From NCBI GenBank assembly GCA_964563155.1, contig CAZLVL010000009.1:48561-112560 (forward strand): 64,000 nt of DNA, written 5' to 3'. Origin of the DNA: DUPQ01 sp964563155. GTDB taxonomy: Bacteria; Bacillota; Clostridia; DUPQ01. Positions 26,181-34,436 of the stretch are shown one piece after another; position 1 is the stretch's first letter; each line of letters opens with the position of its first letter. The notes beneath the pieces are model-generated. The model did no database searches, had not been told where the DNA came from, and saw only the letters and a list, made by a program, of their open reading frames with translations. The position numbers and the translations under genes were made by a program.

Positions 26181-27818
26181 ATGAAAAAAGTAAAAAGATT
26201 GCTGGCTATCATGATACTACTATCAGTTTTATCATCTTGCTATAATGTACCCTTAAATAGCATTACACCGTCTCAAATGACTACAGAAACAGCTACTACA
26301 TTACCAACTGAGACAAATGAAATACCTAGTCCCACAACTTCTCCTCTTGTTTCTCCTAGCCCTAGCCCTAGTCCGACAGTTGAACCTGAGCCTGAAAACA
26401 TTAAACTTGATTTTTTGAATGATAAATTCGACAAGGTTGAGGTCTTTGTTGATGGTAATTATATGGATGTAAGCCATATATGGGAATCTTTCAAGCAGGT
26501 TATGGGAAAACCTGTATTTCGATACTTTAATGAATTAGATACTTTGAACAAAAAAGATCATATCCGCTTTACCAAAGATGGCATGGAGTTTTCACTTAGT
26601 GCTTTAGAAAGAACGAATTTTACTCCATATAGAGGTTCTGATTATGGCACACTTAGCAGTGTAGGGGGAGGTGAACCATATAGCAGTTATTACATACCCA
26701 ATATCTCTCTTTTTTATGACATGTTTTATCTTGGCTCTCATCAAGAAGATGATGAAAGGGGGCTTGTTTTACAGGAATATTTTAGTGGTGATGTATTTAT
26801 GATGATGTATGACAGTGTAGCTCTAAAGTATGATGATTCATATATATGGACCCCCAAAAAGACCATCCCTATATACAATATTGCAAAGTATTTGGAAAGT
26901 TATATGGATAAAGAACCTGATAATATAGCCTTATATACAAATGTAAGAAACTACACATATATACATTCCATAAAAGCACATATTTCATTGGATATTTACG
27001 GTAAGGGTTTGCCAGATAAGGGAGTCTATGCCAATGTAAGGTATGGTGATAAGGATATATGGATGCTTCTTGATTGCTCTATAGATGATTTTGATGAGGA
27101 GCTTAGGCTAGATGATACATATAATGTACCTTCAGATGTACAACCTGAAAGAGATTATGAATGGTTCAAGGGATTTGAAAAGATAGAGCTTGTATATGGG
27201 GATATTCTTGTGGATGTGACTGAATACTGGTATAAAGAGCCTTTTTGTATGAAAATATGTGACTGGGAGACTTACTTAAGTGGACCTGCACTTTTAGTCC
27301 AATATGAATACAGGATGGCCAAGAATGATACTGTGATGACAATGGGCTTTTCTGACACATACGACTACTTTGTATCAGAAGGTGAAGGTCTATACTATTG
27401 CGACTTTCTTACAACATACAAAAATGCCTTCATAATGACAGAACAAGAAGCAGTAATTGAGAGTTTTCTAAACAGAACCCCATATCAGAAGATATTTCAA
27501 TGTGCAGTTTTGGATATTCTTCAAGGCAATATGGATGACAGAACTATACTAAAAGACCAAACAATAAAATTCTTTGCAGAATCAATAGCTTTAAAAATTG
27601 AGGAACAACTTGGCGGAAAGCCTGACATTGAACTTACAAAGAGATCCGAAAGCACCTGCTATTACAAAGGGGAGGCCATATCAGTTGTTGCATGGGATAT
27701 TCCAGATGATGGGTTTAATATTGGTTATGTGAATATAATAAGTGACGATAGTGATATATGGTTAAGAATTCAGAATATTGGATTGTTGCTCAATTTCCTA
27801 GGTCTTGATTACTGGTAA
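26181..27818 (+). CDS. Surface lipoprotein with Ser-Pro linker and internal duplication
   Basis: The signal peptide ends in a lipobox LSSC with C20 as the lipidated residue. A Thr/Ser/Pro linker follows, with SPSPSPS. The rest, about 470 residues, is not recognised. Two segments resemble each other: FDKVEVFVDGNYMDVS (from about 26430) and FEKIELVYGDILVDVT (from about 27175), which suggests a duplicated domain. GGAGG before ATG 26181 fixes the start. It is divergent from lacZ and precedes a similar linker-bearing serine hydrolase. Function unknown. Confidence 0.75.
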   Translation: MKKVKRLLAIMILLSVLSSCYNVPLNSITPSQMTTETATTLPTETNEIPSPTTSPLVSPSPSPSPTVEPEPENIKLDFLNDKFDKVEVFVDGNYMDVSHIWESFKQVMGKPVFRYFNELDTLNKKDHIRFTKDGMEFSLSALERTNFTPYRGSDYGTLSSVGGGEPYSSYYIPNISLFYDMFYLGSHQEDDERGLVLQEYFSGDVFMMMYDSVALKYDDSYIWTPKKTIPIYNIAKYLESYMDKEPDNIALYTNVRNYTYIHSIKAHISLDIYGKGLPDKGVYANVRYGDKDIWMLLDCSIDDFDEELRLDDTYNVPSDVQPERDYEWFKGFEKIELVYGDILVDVTEYWYKEPFCMKICDWETYLSGPALLVQYEYRMAKNDTVMTMGFSDTYDYFVSEGEGLYYCDFLTTYKNAFIMTEQEAVIESFLNRTPYQKIFQCAVLDILQGNMDDRTILKDQTIKFFAESIALKIEEQLGGKPDIELTKRSESTCYYKGEAISVVAWDIPDDGFNIGYVNIISDDSDIWLRIQNIGLLLNFLGLDYW

Positions 27819-27982
27819 AAAATTAATTAATCTACAGTGTAAATAACTCTTTTAACAATTTATCCTATTGTCTTGGTGACACTAGAGAATTTTTTAATCT
27901 CTAACTATGTACCCTACAAGTTTAAATTGATAATAGACCTTTAAAAGTTTTGTGATATACTTTTTGATGCGAGGTAAAAAGG

Positions 27983-29038
27983 GTGACTAAAAAAAAGAGT
28001 AAGGAAAAAAATAAATTAATATCCATTTTAATAGGCCTTGTTTTTATAACCTTAGGTTTAGTTTTTGCCTTTATATATCTACAAAACCCTAAAACCCCTG
28101 ATATAGAGGTTACACCTAGTCCAAGTCCCTCAAAGGATATAGCATCTAATCTTCCTAGTCCTACTAATAGTGCTACACATGAGCCTATTAGTCCTAGCCC
28201 TAGTCCAAGCCAGGTTAATCCCTCTCAACCTCCAACATCTGCTTATTTAATAGATAGCTTTCAAGGCTTAGAAGACTATGTTAACTATTTATTGAACAAA
28301 AATGAGGGTATGTATGGGCTTAGTTTTTTAAATCTAAATACTGAAGAATATATGGGTATTAATGAAATAGATTTTTATGTGGCTGCATCTTCTACAAAGG
28401 TTCCTTTTGTTATGTATATATATAAGATGGTGGAAGAAGGAAAGATGTCCTTTGATACCTTAGTAGAGTATACAGAAGATGATACAGAAGCCGGTACTGG
28501 AATAATTATTTATGAAGAATATGGAAAAGAGTTTACCATTTTAGAATTGACAGACTATGCCATTTTATATAGTGATAATTGTGCAATTAATATGCTTATG
28601 AGAATAGCAGGTGAATGGAATATGGTAAATTACATGAATAAGTTGGGAGCTAAGGTTGATTACATTAACAATAGATGGAAGACCTGCCCTTATGACCTTT
28701 TACTATACTTCCAAGAGCTTTATAGGAAGTATGAAGAAAATCCTTCTTTTTATGAAAGATTCATAGAAACCCTTAGTACTAATAATGTAGCCTATGGGGT
28801 AAGTTCCAGATCCATATTGCCAAAAGATGTACAAGTAGGATTAAAAACAGGGATTAATTACGGTTTACCAACCTACAATGAGACCTCAATAGTTTTTGCT
28901 AAAAACACCTATATACTCTCATATTGTTCAAGTAAAATAGTTATGGAAGAGTCTTTTGATGTCTTTAGAGATTTAAGTTTAACCATATATGAATTTGTTG
29001 AAAATGGCCAAGTTTATGTTGATTGGGAAGGCCTCTAA
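27983..29038 (+). CDS. Serine beta-lactamase-fold hydrolase, membrane anchored
   Basis: A single N-terminal membrane segment (about 12-33) is followed by a Pro/Ser linker (PSPSPS) and an extracellular class A-like domain. The catalytic motifs are S136-x-x-K139 (SSTK), S197-D198-N199 and K288-T-G (KTG). The omega-loop segment that carries E166 in true class A beta-lactamases appears to be missing: the sequence passes from LGAKVDYINN to RWKTCPYDLL. It is therefore more likely a peptidoglycan peptidase or an uncharacterised serine hydrolase than a resistance enzyme. GTG start with GAGG upstream. Confidence 0.8.
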   Translation: MTKKKSKEKNKLISILIGLVFITLGLVFAFIYLQNPKTPDIEVTPSPSPSKDIASNLPSPTNSATHEPISPSPSPSQVNPSQPPTSAYLIDSFQGLEDYVNYLLNKNEGMYGLSFLNLNTEEYMGINEIDFYVAASSTKVPFVMYIYKMVEEGKMSFDTLVEYTEDDTEAGTGIIIYEEYGKEFTILELTDYAILYSDNCAINMLMRIAGEWNMVNYMNKLGAKVDYINNRWKTCPYDLLLYFQELYRKYEENPSFYERFIETLSTNNVAYGVSSRSILPKDVQVGLKTGINYGLPTYNETSIVFAKNTYILSYCSSKIVMEESFDVFRDLSLTIYEFVENGQVYVDWEGL

Positions 29039-29054
29039 TCTAAGTTTTTTCATG

Positions 29055-29083
29055 TTGACAGGTCCATATTGCTATGGTAAAAT
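29055..29083 (+). promoter_or_regulatory. Strong sigma-A promoter of rplU
   Basis: TTGACA (29055-29060) and TAAAAT (29078-29083) have a 17-bp spacer. It starts the ribosomal protein transcript and its leader. Confidence 0.85.
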
Positions 29084-29088
29084 TCTCA

Positions 29089-29164
29089 GGTGGCCGCACT
29101 CGGAGGGTTTTTAAAGTTGCAATACTACCTATTTGAGGCGAGACTGGCTAGTAGGAGGCAAAAT
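29089..29164 (+). promoter_or_regulatory. Candidate L21 leader (cis-regulatory RNA)
   Basis: The 75-nt untranslated leader between the promoter and rplU contains GGTGGCCGCACTCGGAGGGT and TTGAGGCGAGACTGGCTAGT, which resemble the L21 leader RNA of Firmicutes. An ACTACCT element could cover the AGGAGG site with one mismatch. This would allow control by free L21, but that is inferred from family knowledge. Confidence 0.6.
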
Positions 29165-29476
29165 ATGTACGCAATTATTGAGACCGGAGGAAAACAATAT
29201 AGAGTTTCCGAAGGAGACACCATCTATGTTGAAAAACTTGATGCTGAAGAAGGAAGTAATATTGAATTTGACAAGATTCTTGCCGTTTCTGCAGATGGAA
29301 ACTTAAAAGTTGGAAAACCATATGTAGACAGTGCAAAGGTTTCTGCAACGGTTGAAAAGAACGGTAAAAACAAAAAGATTATTGTTTTCAAGTACAAAGC
29401 TAAAAAAGGTTATAGAAGAAAACAAGGTCATAGACAACCGTATACCAAGGTTAAAATTGACAAGATATCTTTATAA
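29165..29476 (+). CDS. rplU: Ribosomal protein L21
   Basis: The 103-residue 50S protein is full length (MYAIIETGGKQYRV to YTKVKIDKISL). The ATG at 29165 has AGGAGG six bases upstream; a longer reading from 29090 would run through the leader RNA and is rejected. It is followed at 16 bp by rpmA. Confidence 0.97.
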   Translation: MYAIIETGGKQYRVSEGDTIYVEKLDAEEGSNIEFDKILAVSADGNLKVGKPYVDSAKVSATVEKNGKNKKIIVFKYKAKKGYRRKQGHRQPYTKVKIDKISL

Positions 29477-29492
29477 TTGGAGGTGAAATCGT

Positions 29493-29747
29493 ATGGCACA
29501 GAAAAAAGGTGTTGGAAGTACAAAAAACGGTAGAGATAGTGAAAGTAAAAGACTTGGAGTTAAAAGAGGAGATGGGCAAGCAGTTTTAGCTGGTACCATT
29601 CTTGTAAGACAAAGAGGAACAAAAATCCATCCAGGTTTGAACGTTGGAATCGGAAGTGACGATACTTTATATGCTAAGGCAGACGGAACAGTTAGTTTTT
29701 CTCGTTTAGGAAAAAAGAGAAAGCAAGTAAGTATCCTAACCCAGTAA
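29493..29747 (+). CDS. rpmA: Ribosomal protein L27, short N-terminal form
   Basis: The 84-residue L27 begins MAQKKGVGSTKNGRDS, matching the mature, already cut form of other Firmicutes. The usual N-terminal extension with a protease site (…LQFFAS) is absent, and so is the cysteine protease gene prp that normally lies between rplU and rpmA. The N-terminus reaches toward the peptidyl transferase centre, so the short form should be active at once. GGAGG is upstream. A terminator hairpin follows. Confidence 0.95.
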   Translation: MAQKKGVGSTKNGRDSESKRLGVKRGDGQAVLAGTILVRQRGTKIHPGLNVGIGSDDTLYAKADGTVSFSRLGKKRKQVSILTQ

Positions 29748-29755
29748 CAAAACAT

Positions 29756-29783
29756 CCGCTTCTATGAAAGAAGCGGTTTTTTT
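29756..29783 (+). terminator. Intrinsic terminator between rpmA and obg
   Basis: CCGCTTC (29756-29762) and GAAGCGG (29770-29776) form a perfect stem followed by TTTTTTT. obg must be reached by readthrough or by its own promoter. Confidence 0.85.
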
Positions 29784-29787
29784 AAAT

Positions 29788-31065
29788 ATGTTTTTAGATG
29801 AAGTTAAAATTTATGTAAAAGCCGGAAACGGTGGAGATGGTTCTAAATCCTTTAGAAGGGAAAAGTATGTTCCCGCAGGTGGTCCTGATGGAGGAGATGG
29901 AGGCAAGGGAGGAGATGTTGTTTTAATAACCGATAACAACATCAGAACTTTACTTGACTTTAAATATACTAAAAAGTATGCAGCTCAAAACGGAGAAAAT
30001 GGTCAAAAAAAGAATATGTATGGAAAATCAGGACAAGATCTAATAATCAAAGTGCCTGTTGGAACCTTGGTTTGGGATGAGGAAAGAAATGCCTTACTTA
30101 AAGATATGAACCAAGCAGATATGACATACATAGTTTGTAAAGGCGGAAAAGGTGGAAGGGGAAACACCCACTTTAAAAGCTCAACAAGACAAGCACCTGA
30201 GTTTGCTGAGGCAGGAAATGAAGGGGAAGAAAAAAATCTATTTCTAGAATTAAGACTTCTTGCTGATATAGGGATTATTGGTATGCCCTCTGTAGGTAAA
30301 TCTACCTTGATTTCAGTAATAACAGCAGCTAGACCTAAAATTGCTGATTATCACTTTACAACCTTAGTTCCTAACTTAGGAGTGGTTAAGGTCTCTGATG
30401 ATTATGAGTTTGTTGTTGCAGATATCCCAGGTTTAATTGAGGGTGCTTCTGAAGGTCTAGGTCTTGGCCATGAATTTTTAAAGCACATAGAAAGAACCAG
30501 ACTTCTATTGCATCTACTTGATGCCTCTGAATTAGAAGGTAGAGATGCCCTTGAGGATTTTGAGATTATAAATAGGGAGTTGGAAAAATACAATCCTGAT
30601 CTAGCCCAAAGAACTCAGGTTTGTGTTTTAAACAAAATTGACCTTTGCTACAATCAAGAAATGCTAGATAGGGTTGATGAGATAGAAGAAAAGATAAAAA
30701 GCCAGGGCTTTGAAGTTATTCGTATTTCAGCAGCTACCAAAGAAGGAACCTCAAAATTGGTAAAAAGAGCAGGAGAACTCTTAAAAGAATTACCTGAAAC
30801 ATTTTTAAATATTCCAGAAGTACAAGAAGTTATTGAGGAAGAAAAAGAATTGTTTACAGTTAGAAAAGAAGGAAATACATATTTTGTTGAAGGAAGCTGG
30901 ATTAAAAAGCTGGTTAATTCTACAAATATATACGATAGTGAATCCTTACGCTATTTCCAAAGTCTCATTAGAGAAAAAGGTGTTATCGATGAGTTGGAAA
31001 GTTTAGGCATACAAGAAGATGACCCAGTAGTAATGGATGAATTTGAATTTGATTATGTAAGATAG
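29788..31065 (+). CDS. obg: GTPase Obg (ObgE/CgtA)
   Basis: Obg is a large-subunit assembly GTPase. The glycine-rich Obg domain (AGNGGDG, GGPDGGDGGKGGD) occupies about the first 160 residues. The G domain follows, with GMPSVGKS, DIPGLIEGASEG and NKID, and then the C-terminal OCT domain. I start at ATG 29788, giving MFLDEVKIYVKAG as in other Obg proteins. The in-frame ATG at 29764 lies in the loop of the preceding terminator and adds an unlikely extension. Neither start has a good ribosome binding site. It is followed 8 bp on by yhbY. Confidence 0.95.
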   Translation: MFLDEVKIYVKAGNGGDGSKSFRREKYVPAGGPDGGDGGKGGDVVLITDNNIRTLLDFKYTKKYAAQNGENGQKKNMYGKSGQDLIIKVPVGTLVWDEERNALLKDMNQADMTYIVCKGGKGGRGNTHFKSSTRQAPEFAEAGNEGEEKNLFLELRLLADIGIIGMPSVGKSTLISVITAARPKIADYHFTTLVPNLGVVKVSDDYEFVVADIPGLIEGASEGLGLGHEFLKHIERTRLLLHLLDASELEGRDALEDFEIINRELEKYNPDLAQRTQVCVLNKIDLCYNQEMLDRVDEIEEKIKSQGFEVIRISAATKEGTSKLVKRAGELLKELPETFLNIPEVQEVIEEEKELFTVRKEGNTYFVEGSWIKKLVNSTNIYDSESLRYFQSLIREKGVIDELESLGIQEDDPVVMDEFEFDYVR

Positions 31066-31073
31066 AGGTAACT

Positions 31074-31367
31074 ATGATATCAACAAAACAAAGAGCATAT
31101 TTAAGATCTTTAGCTCAAAGCCTAAATGCTTTGGTGCAAATAGGAAAAGATGGAATTTCTGAAAACACCTTTATAATGTTTGAAGAAGCCCTAGAAGCCC
31201 ATGAGCTTATAAAAGCAAATGTATTAAAAAACTGTGATTATGATGCTAAAGAAGTAGCTAACATTGTTGCAGGTGAAATTGGAGCTGAGATAGTTCAAGT
31301 TATTGGAAGAAAGTTTGTTTTGTACAAAGAGTCTACCAAAAACAAAAAGATTAATCTGAGGATATAA
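31074..31367 (+). CDS. yhbY: YhbY-type CRM-domain ribosome assembly protein
   Basis: The 97-residue protein is a single CRM domain with LRSLAQSLNALVQIGKDGISE at the N-terminus and GxxG-like VAGEIGAEIVQVIGRKFVLYK at the C-terminus. CRM proteins bind pre-ribosomal RNA. It is placed with obg, as in most Firmicutes. The stop codon lies in a GGATATAA tandem repeat. Confidence 0.9.
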   Translation: MISTKQRAYLRSLAQSLNALVQIGKDGISENTFIMFEEALEAHELIKANVLKNCDYDAKEVANIVAGEIGAEIVQVIGRKFVLYKESTKNKKINLRI

Positions 31368-31380
31368 GGATATAAGGATA
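31360..31380. repeat. Short tandem repeat GGATATAA
   Basis: GGATATAA is repeated twice and followed by a partial GGATA, overlapping the yhbY stop codon. Confidence 0.7.
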
Positions 31381-31427
31381 GAATGATGTATTATATGTCT
31401 TAGGTTAATATATGAGAAGTTAGAACA

Positions 31428-31450
31428 AAACCCTGCTAGGGTTTTTCTTT
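31428..31450 (+). terminator. Intrinsic terminator after yhbY
   Basis: AAACCCT (31428-31434), loop GCT and AGGGTTT (31438-31444) form a stem, followed by T-rich sequence. The A-rich 5' side also gives a U run for the convergent dehydrogenase gene. Confidence 0.8.
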
Positions 31451-31470
31451 TATTTAAAGTTAAAAAAGCC

Positions 31471-32478
31471 CTAAGCCATTGTTTCAAGCATCTTCTTTGT
31501 AATAATATACTTAGGCTCTTGATTCTTTAAAACCGCTAAAAAGTCATTGTACATGTATTCACTCATTCTTTGGTGTTCATTGGCTAAAGCTCCTGCAATA
31601 TGTGAGCTGATTAAGATGTTTTTTCTTGAATATAGTAAAGAGTCCTCTTTAGGAGGTTCAGGATAGGTCACATCTAAAAGGGCAAAGAGTGTAGGATTTT
31701 CTTCTAAGGCTCTAACTAAATCATTTTCAATAACTTGAGCCCCTCTTCCTGTATTGATAAAGGTAGAGTAGTCTGGCATTAAGGAAAAGAACTTGTAATC
31801 TAAAATTCCCTTGGTTTGGTCATTGTCAGCTAGGTGGTTAGAAATAATATTGCAGTTTTTAAAAATTGTAGATAAGTCGCTTTTAATAACTTGTAATTCA
31901 AGCGCTCTTGTATCAGATAAAAAAGGATCAAAGACATAAATTTCAAAATTACCCATTGCATTTAAATACTCTATAACCTTGCTTCCTATAGCACCTGCTC
32001 CTAGTATCCCAATTTTTGAATTATAATTTCCTAGAACCTTATTTCTAATGCTATATGCTTTTTCAATATTACCTTTTGTATGTTCTATAGAGTTTAAAAA
32101 GTAATTTTTATTGGAAAGCATAATTTGAGAAAGAGTAAATTGAGCTACAGGTATGGCATTAGCTAAATAGGCTGAGTGGATAAGAACCTGATTATCCATA
32201 AAGGGCTTAGCAAAATATTGAACTGAACCTGCTCCATAGAAGATGTGTTTTAAATTAGGAAAGATATCTCTTACTTCCTCTTTATTTAAAGTAACCATAC
32301 CCCAAGAAGAAAATATATATTTCACATTTTTAAAAGCCTCTTTATTATTAAAAAGGTCATCTTTTGTAAAACAAATATCTTTTTTTATGATGGTGTGTTT
32401 TTCAATCTCGTTTAAGATCTTTTCATTGTATACAGAGTATAGTTTATCCACTTGATTACTTAATAATATGCTTTCCAT
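31471..32478 (-). CDS. D-isomer-specific 2-hydroxyacid dehydrogenase
   Basis: The 335-residue protein has the NAD-binding GAGAIGSKV motif (about residues 160-170) and the catalytic triad regions: the arginine in INTGRGAQVIE, the glutamate in DVTYPEPP and the histidine in SSHIAGA. The N-terminal catalytic half is divergent. The substrate is not evident and it is not a clear SerA. It is divergent from psuK with about 100 bp between. Confidence 0.88.
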   Translation of the reverse strand: MESILLSNQVDKLYSVYNEKILNEIEKHTIIKKDICFTKDDLFNNKEAFKNVKYIFSSWGMVTLNKEEVRDIFPNLKHIFYGAGSVQYFAKPFMDNQVLIHSAYLANAIPVAQFTLSQIMLSNKNYFLNSIEHTKGNIEKAYSIRNKVLGNYNSKIGILGAGAIGSKVIEYLNAMGNFEIYVFDPFLSDTRALELQVIKSDLSTIFKNCNIISNHLADNDQTKGILDYKFFSLMPDYSTFINTGRGAQVIENDLVRALEENPTLFALLDVTYPEPPKEDSLLYSRKNILISSHIAGALANEHQRMSEYMYNDFLAVLKNQEPKYIITKKMLETMA

Positions 32479-32584
32479 AAAAGTATCTTAAAGTTTAGAA
32501 ATTAACTTGTCAACCCAATGTATATATTAAAGAGGTAGGTTATTTTCCACATATTTTATGATATTATTTATACAGGTGGTAAAA

Positions 32585-33478
32585 ATGAATAATAAATATA
32601 TTGTAGTAATTGGTGCGGTTAATGCTGATATTACTGGCAAAGCTTTTGATGAAATTATTAATAATGAATCTAATATTGGCCAAATTAATATTAGCCCTGG
32701 GGGAGTTGGAACTAATATTGCTAGAAACCTGGCAAATCTATCTCTTAATACATATTTAATAAGTGTTTTATCAAAAGATTTTCTTGGGCCAATCCTTTTA
32801 AAAGAGATTGAAAATAAGCATCTTTCTTTAGAGCATGCATATTTTTCTGAAACTTTGAGCTCAGATAAGTATCTATCAGTATTACAAAACGATGGAAGCC
32901 TTTTTTGTGCCATTAATGAAACAAAGGCCATAGAAAGTCTTTCTTTATCTCATTTGGAAGAAAAAAGAAGGATATTGGAAAATGCTGCTTGCATTATTTT
33001 TGATTGTAACTTAAAAGAAGATACCATTAGATACCTTACTAGAAACTATTCCCATAAAAAGCTTATTGCTGAGGCGGTGTCATCTGCCAAGGTTACTAAG
33101 TTAAAGCCCTTTTTAAAGGACATCTATTTGGTTAAAATGAATACCAATGAATTTGAGAGTCTATATGGATATAAATTTACAGATAGTAGGGCTATAGAGA
33201 TGTCTTTAAGAGATGAGAATATTATTGTTGTGACAGCAGGTCCAAAGGGAAGTTTTGCTTATGTTAAAGAAAAGGAGTATTTTCAAAAAGCCTATACCAT
33301 AGATAAGATTATTTCTGTAAATGGGGCAGGGGATGCCTTTTTAGCAGGTTTAGTCTATGGCATTTTAAGAGAATATGATATTAAATATTGCTTAAAGCTA
33401 GGGGCCAAAATGAGCTATAATACTCTTTTAGCACAAGAGTCAGTAAACAAGGAAATTGACTTAGACAAATTTGATTGA
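32585..33478 (+). CDS. psuK: Pseudouridine kinase (PfkB family)
   Basis: PsuK phosphorylates pseudouridine before cleavage by PsuG, whose gene follows 46 bp later. The PfkB features are the N-terminal GGVGTNIARNLA and the C-terminal anion-hole motif NGAGDAFLAG. The start is ATG 32585, preceded by AGGTGG; a longer reading begins in untranslated sequence. Length is 297 residues. Confidence 0.88.
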   Translation: MNNKYIVVIGAVNADITGKAFDEIINNESNIGQINISPGGVGTNIARNLANLSLNTYLISVLSKDFLGPILLKEIENKHLSLEHAYFSETLSSDKYLSVLQNDGSLFCAINETKAIESLSLSHLEEKRRILENAACIIFDCNLKEDTIRYLTRNYSHKKLIAEAVSSAKVTKLKPFLKDIYLVKMNTNEFESLYGYKFTDSRAIEMSLRDENIIVVTAGPKGSFAYVKEKEYFQKAYTIDKIISVNGAGDAFLAGLVYGILREYDIKYCLKLGAKMSYNTLLAQESVNKEIDLDKFD

Positions 33479-33524
33479 GAATATTAGAAATTAATATGAA
33501 TTGATGTTTAAATAAGAGGTAAAG

Positions 33525-34436
33525 ATGGAAAAGTATTTAGATTATTCTTTAGAAGTTGAAGATGCATTAAAAAATAATAAACCAATTGTGGCCTTAGAAT
33601 CCACCATTATTAGTCATGGGATGCCTTATCCTAAAAATATTGAAACAGCCCTTTTATGCGAAAAGGCTATAAGAGATAATGGAGCTGTTCCAGCTACTAT
33701 AGCTATTTTAAAGGGTAGGATAAAAATAGGTTTGGATAAAGATGAAATAGAAGAGCTGGCAAAGGCAAAAAACGTCTTTAAAATGTCTAGAAGAGATATA
33801 GCTACAATTGTTGCTAATAAAGAAAATGGGGCTGCCACAGTGGCTGCTACCATGATACTAGCTCAGATGGCAAATATTAAGGTCTTTGCTACAGGGGGAA
33901 TTGGTGGTGTTCACAGGGGGGCGACACAAACCTTTGATATCTCAGCAGACCTACAAGAATTATCCAAAACTTCAGTAGCTGTAGTTTGTGCTGGAGTAAA
34001 AAGTATTTTAGATATTGGCTTAACCCTAGAGTATCTTGAGACCATGGGAGTACCAGTCTTAGGCTACAAAACTGATAAGTTTCCAGCCTTTTATACAAAA
34101 GACTCAGGTTATCTATGTGATTTTGCCTTAAGTGGACCTAAAGAAGCTGCAGATATTATAAGGGCTAAATGGGATTTAGGCCTTTTAGGAGGTCTTGTTA
34201 TAGCAAACCCTATTCCTGATCAGTATTCTATGGATAAAGATTTAATTGATAATATTATTAATGATGCCTTAAAGAAAGCTGAAATTAATAATATAAAGGG
34301 AAAGGATATTACTCCTTTTCTTTTGGACTACATTAAAGAACTTACAAAAGGAGATAGTTTATCTGCTAACATTGAGCTTGTTATTAATAATGCCAAGGTT
34401 GCAGCCCAAATAGCAAAGAAATTATATGAGTATTAG
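33525..34436 (+). CDS. psuG: Pseudouridine-5'-phosphate glycosidase
   Basis: PsuG splits pseudouridine 5'-phosphate into uracil and ribose 5-phosphate. The conserved ALESTIISHGMPYPKN, the MSRRDIA and GGIGGVHRG motifs and the lysine-bearing GYKTDKFPAF are present. It is 303 residues, normal. With psuK it forms a complete catabolic pair. Its 3' end overlaps addB by 11 bp. Confidence 0.95.
   Translation: MEKYLDYSLEVEDALKNNKPIVALESTIISHGMPYPKNIETALLCEKAIRDNGAVPATIAILKGRIKIGLDKDEIEELAKAKNVFKMSRRDIATIVANKENGAATVAATMILAQMANIKVFATGGIGGVHRGATQTFDISADLQELSKTSVAVVCAGVKSILDIGLTLEYLETMGVPVLGYKTDKFPAFYTKDSGYLCDFALSGPKEAADIIRAKWDLGLLGGLVIANPIPDQYSMDKDLIDNIINDALKKAEINNIKGKDITPFLLDYIKELTKGDSLSANIELVINNAKVAAQIAKKLYEY

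Noticed and set aside
29471..29755. Minus-strand open frame opposite rpmA.
   Set aside because: It is a shadow of rpmA and runs through the terminator stem.
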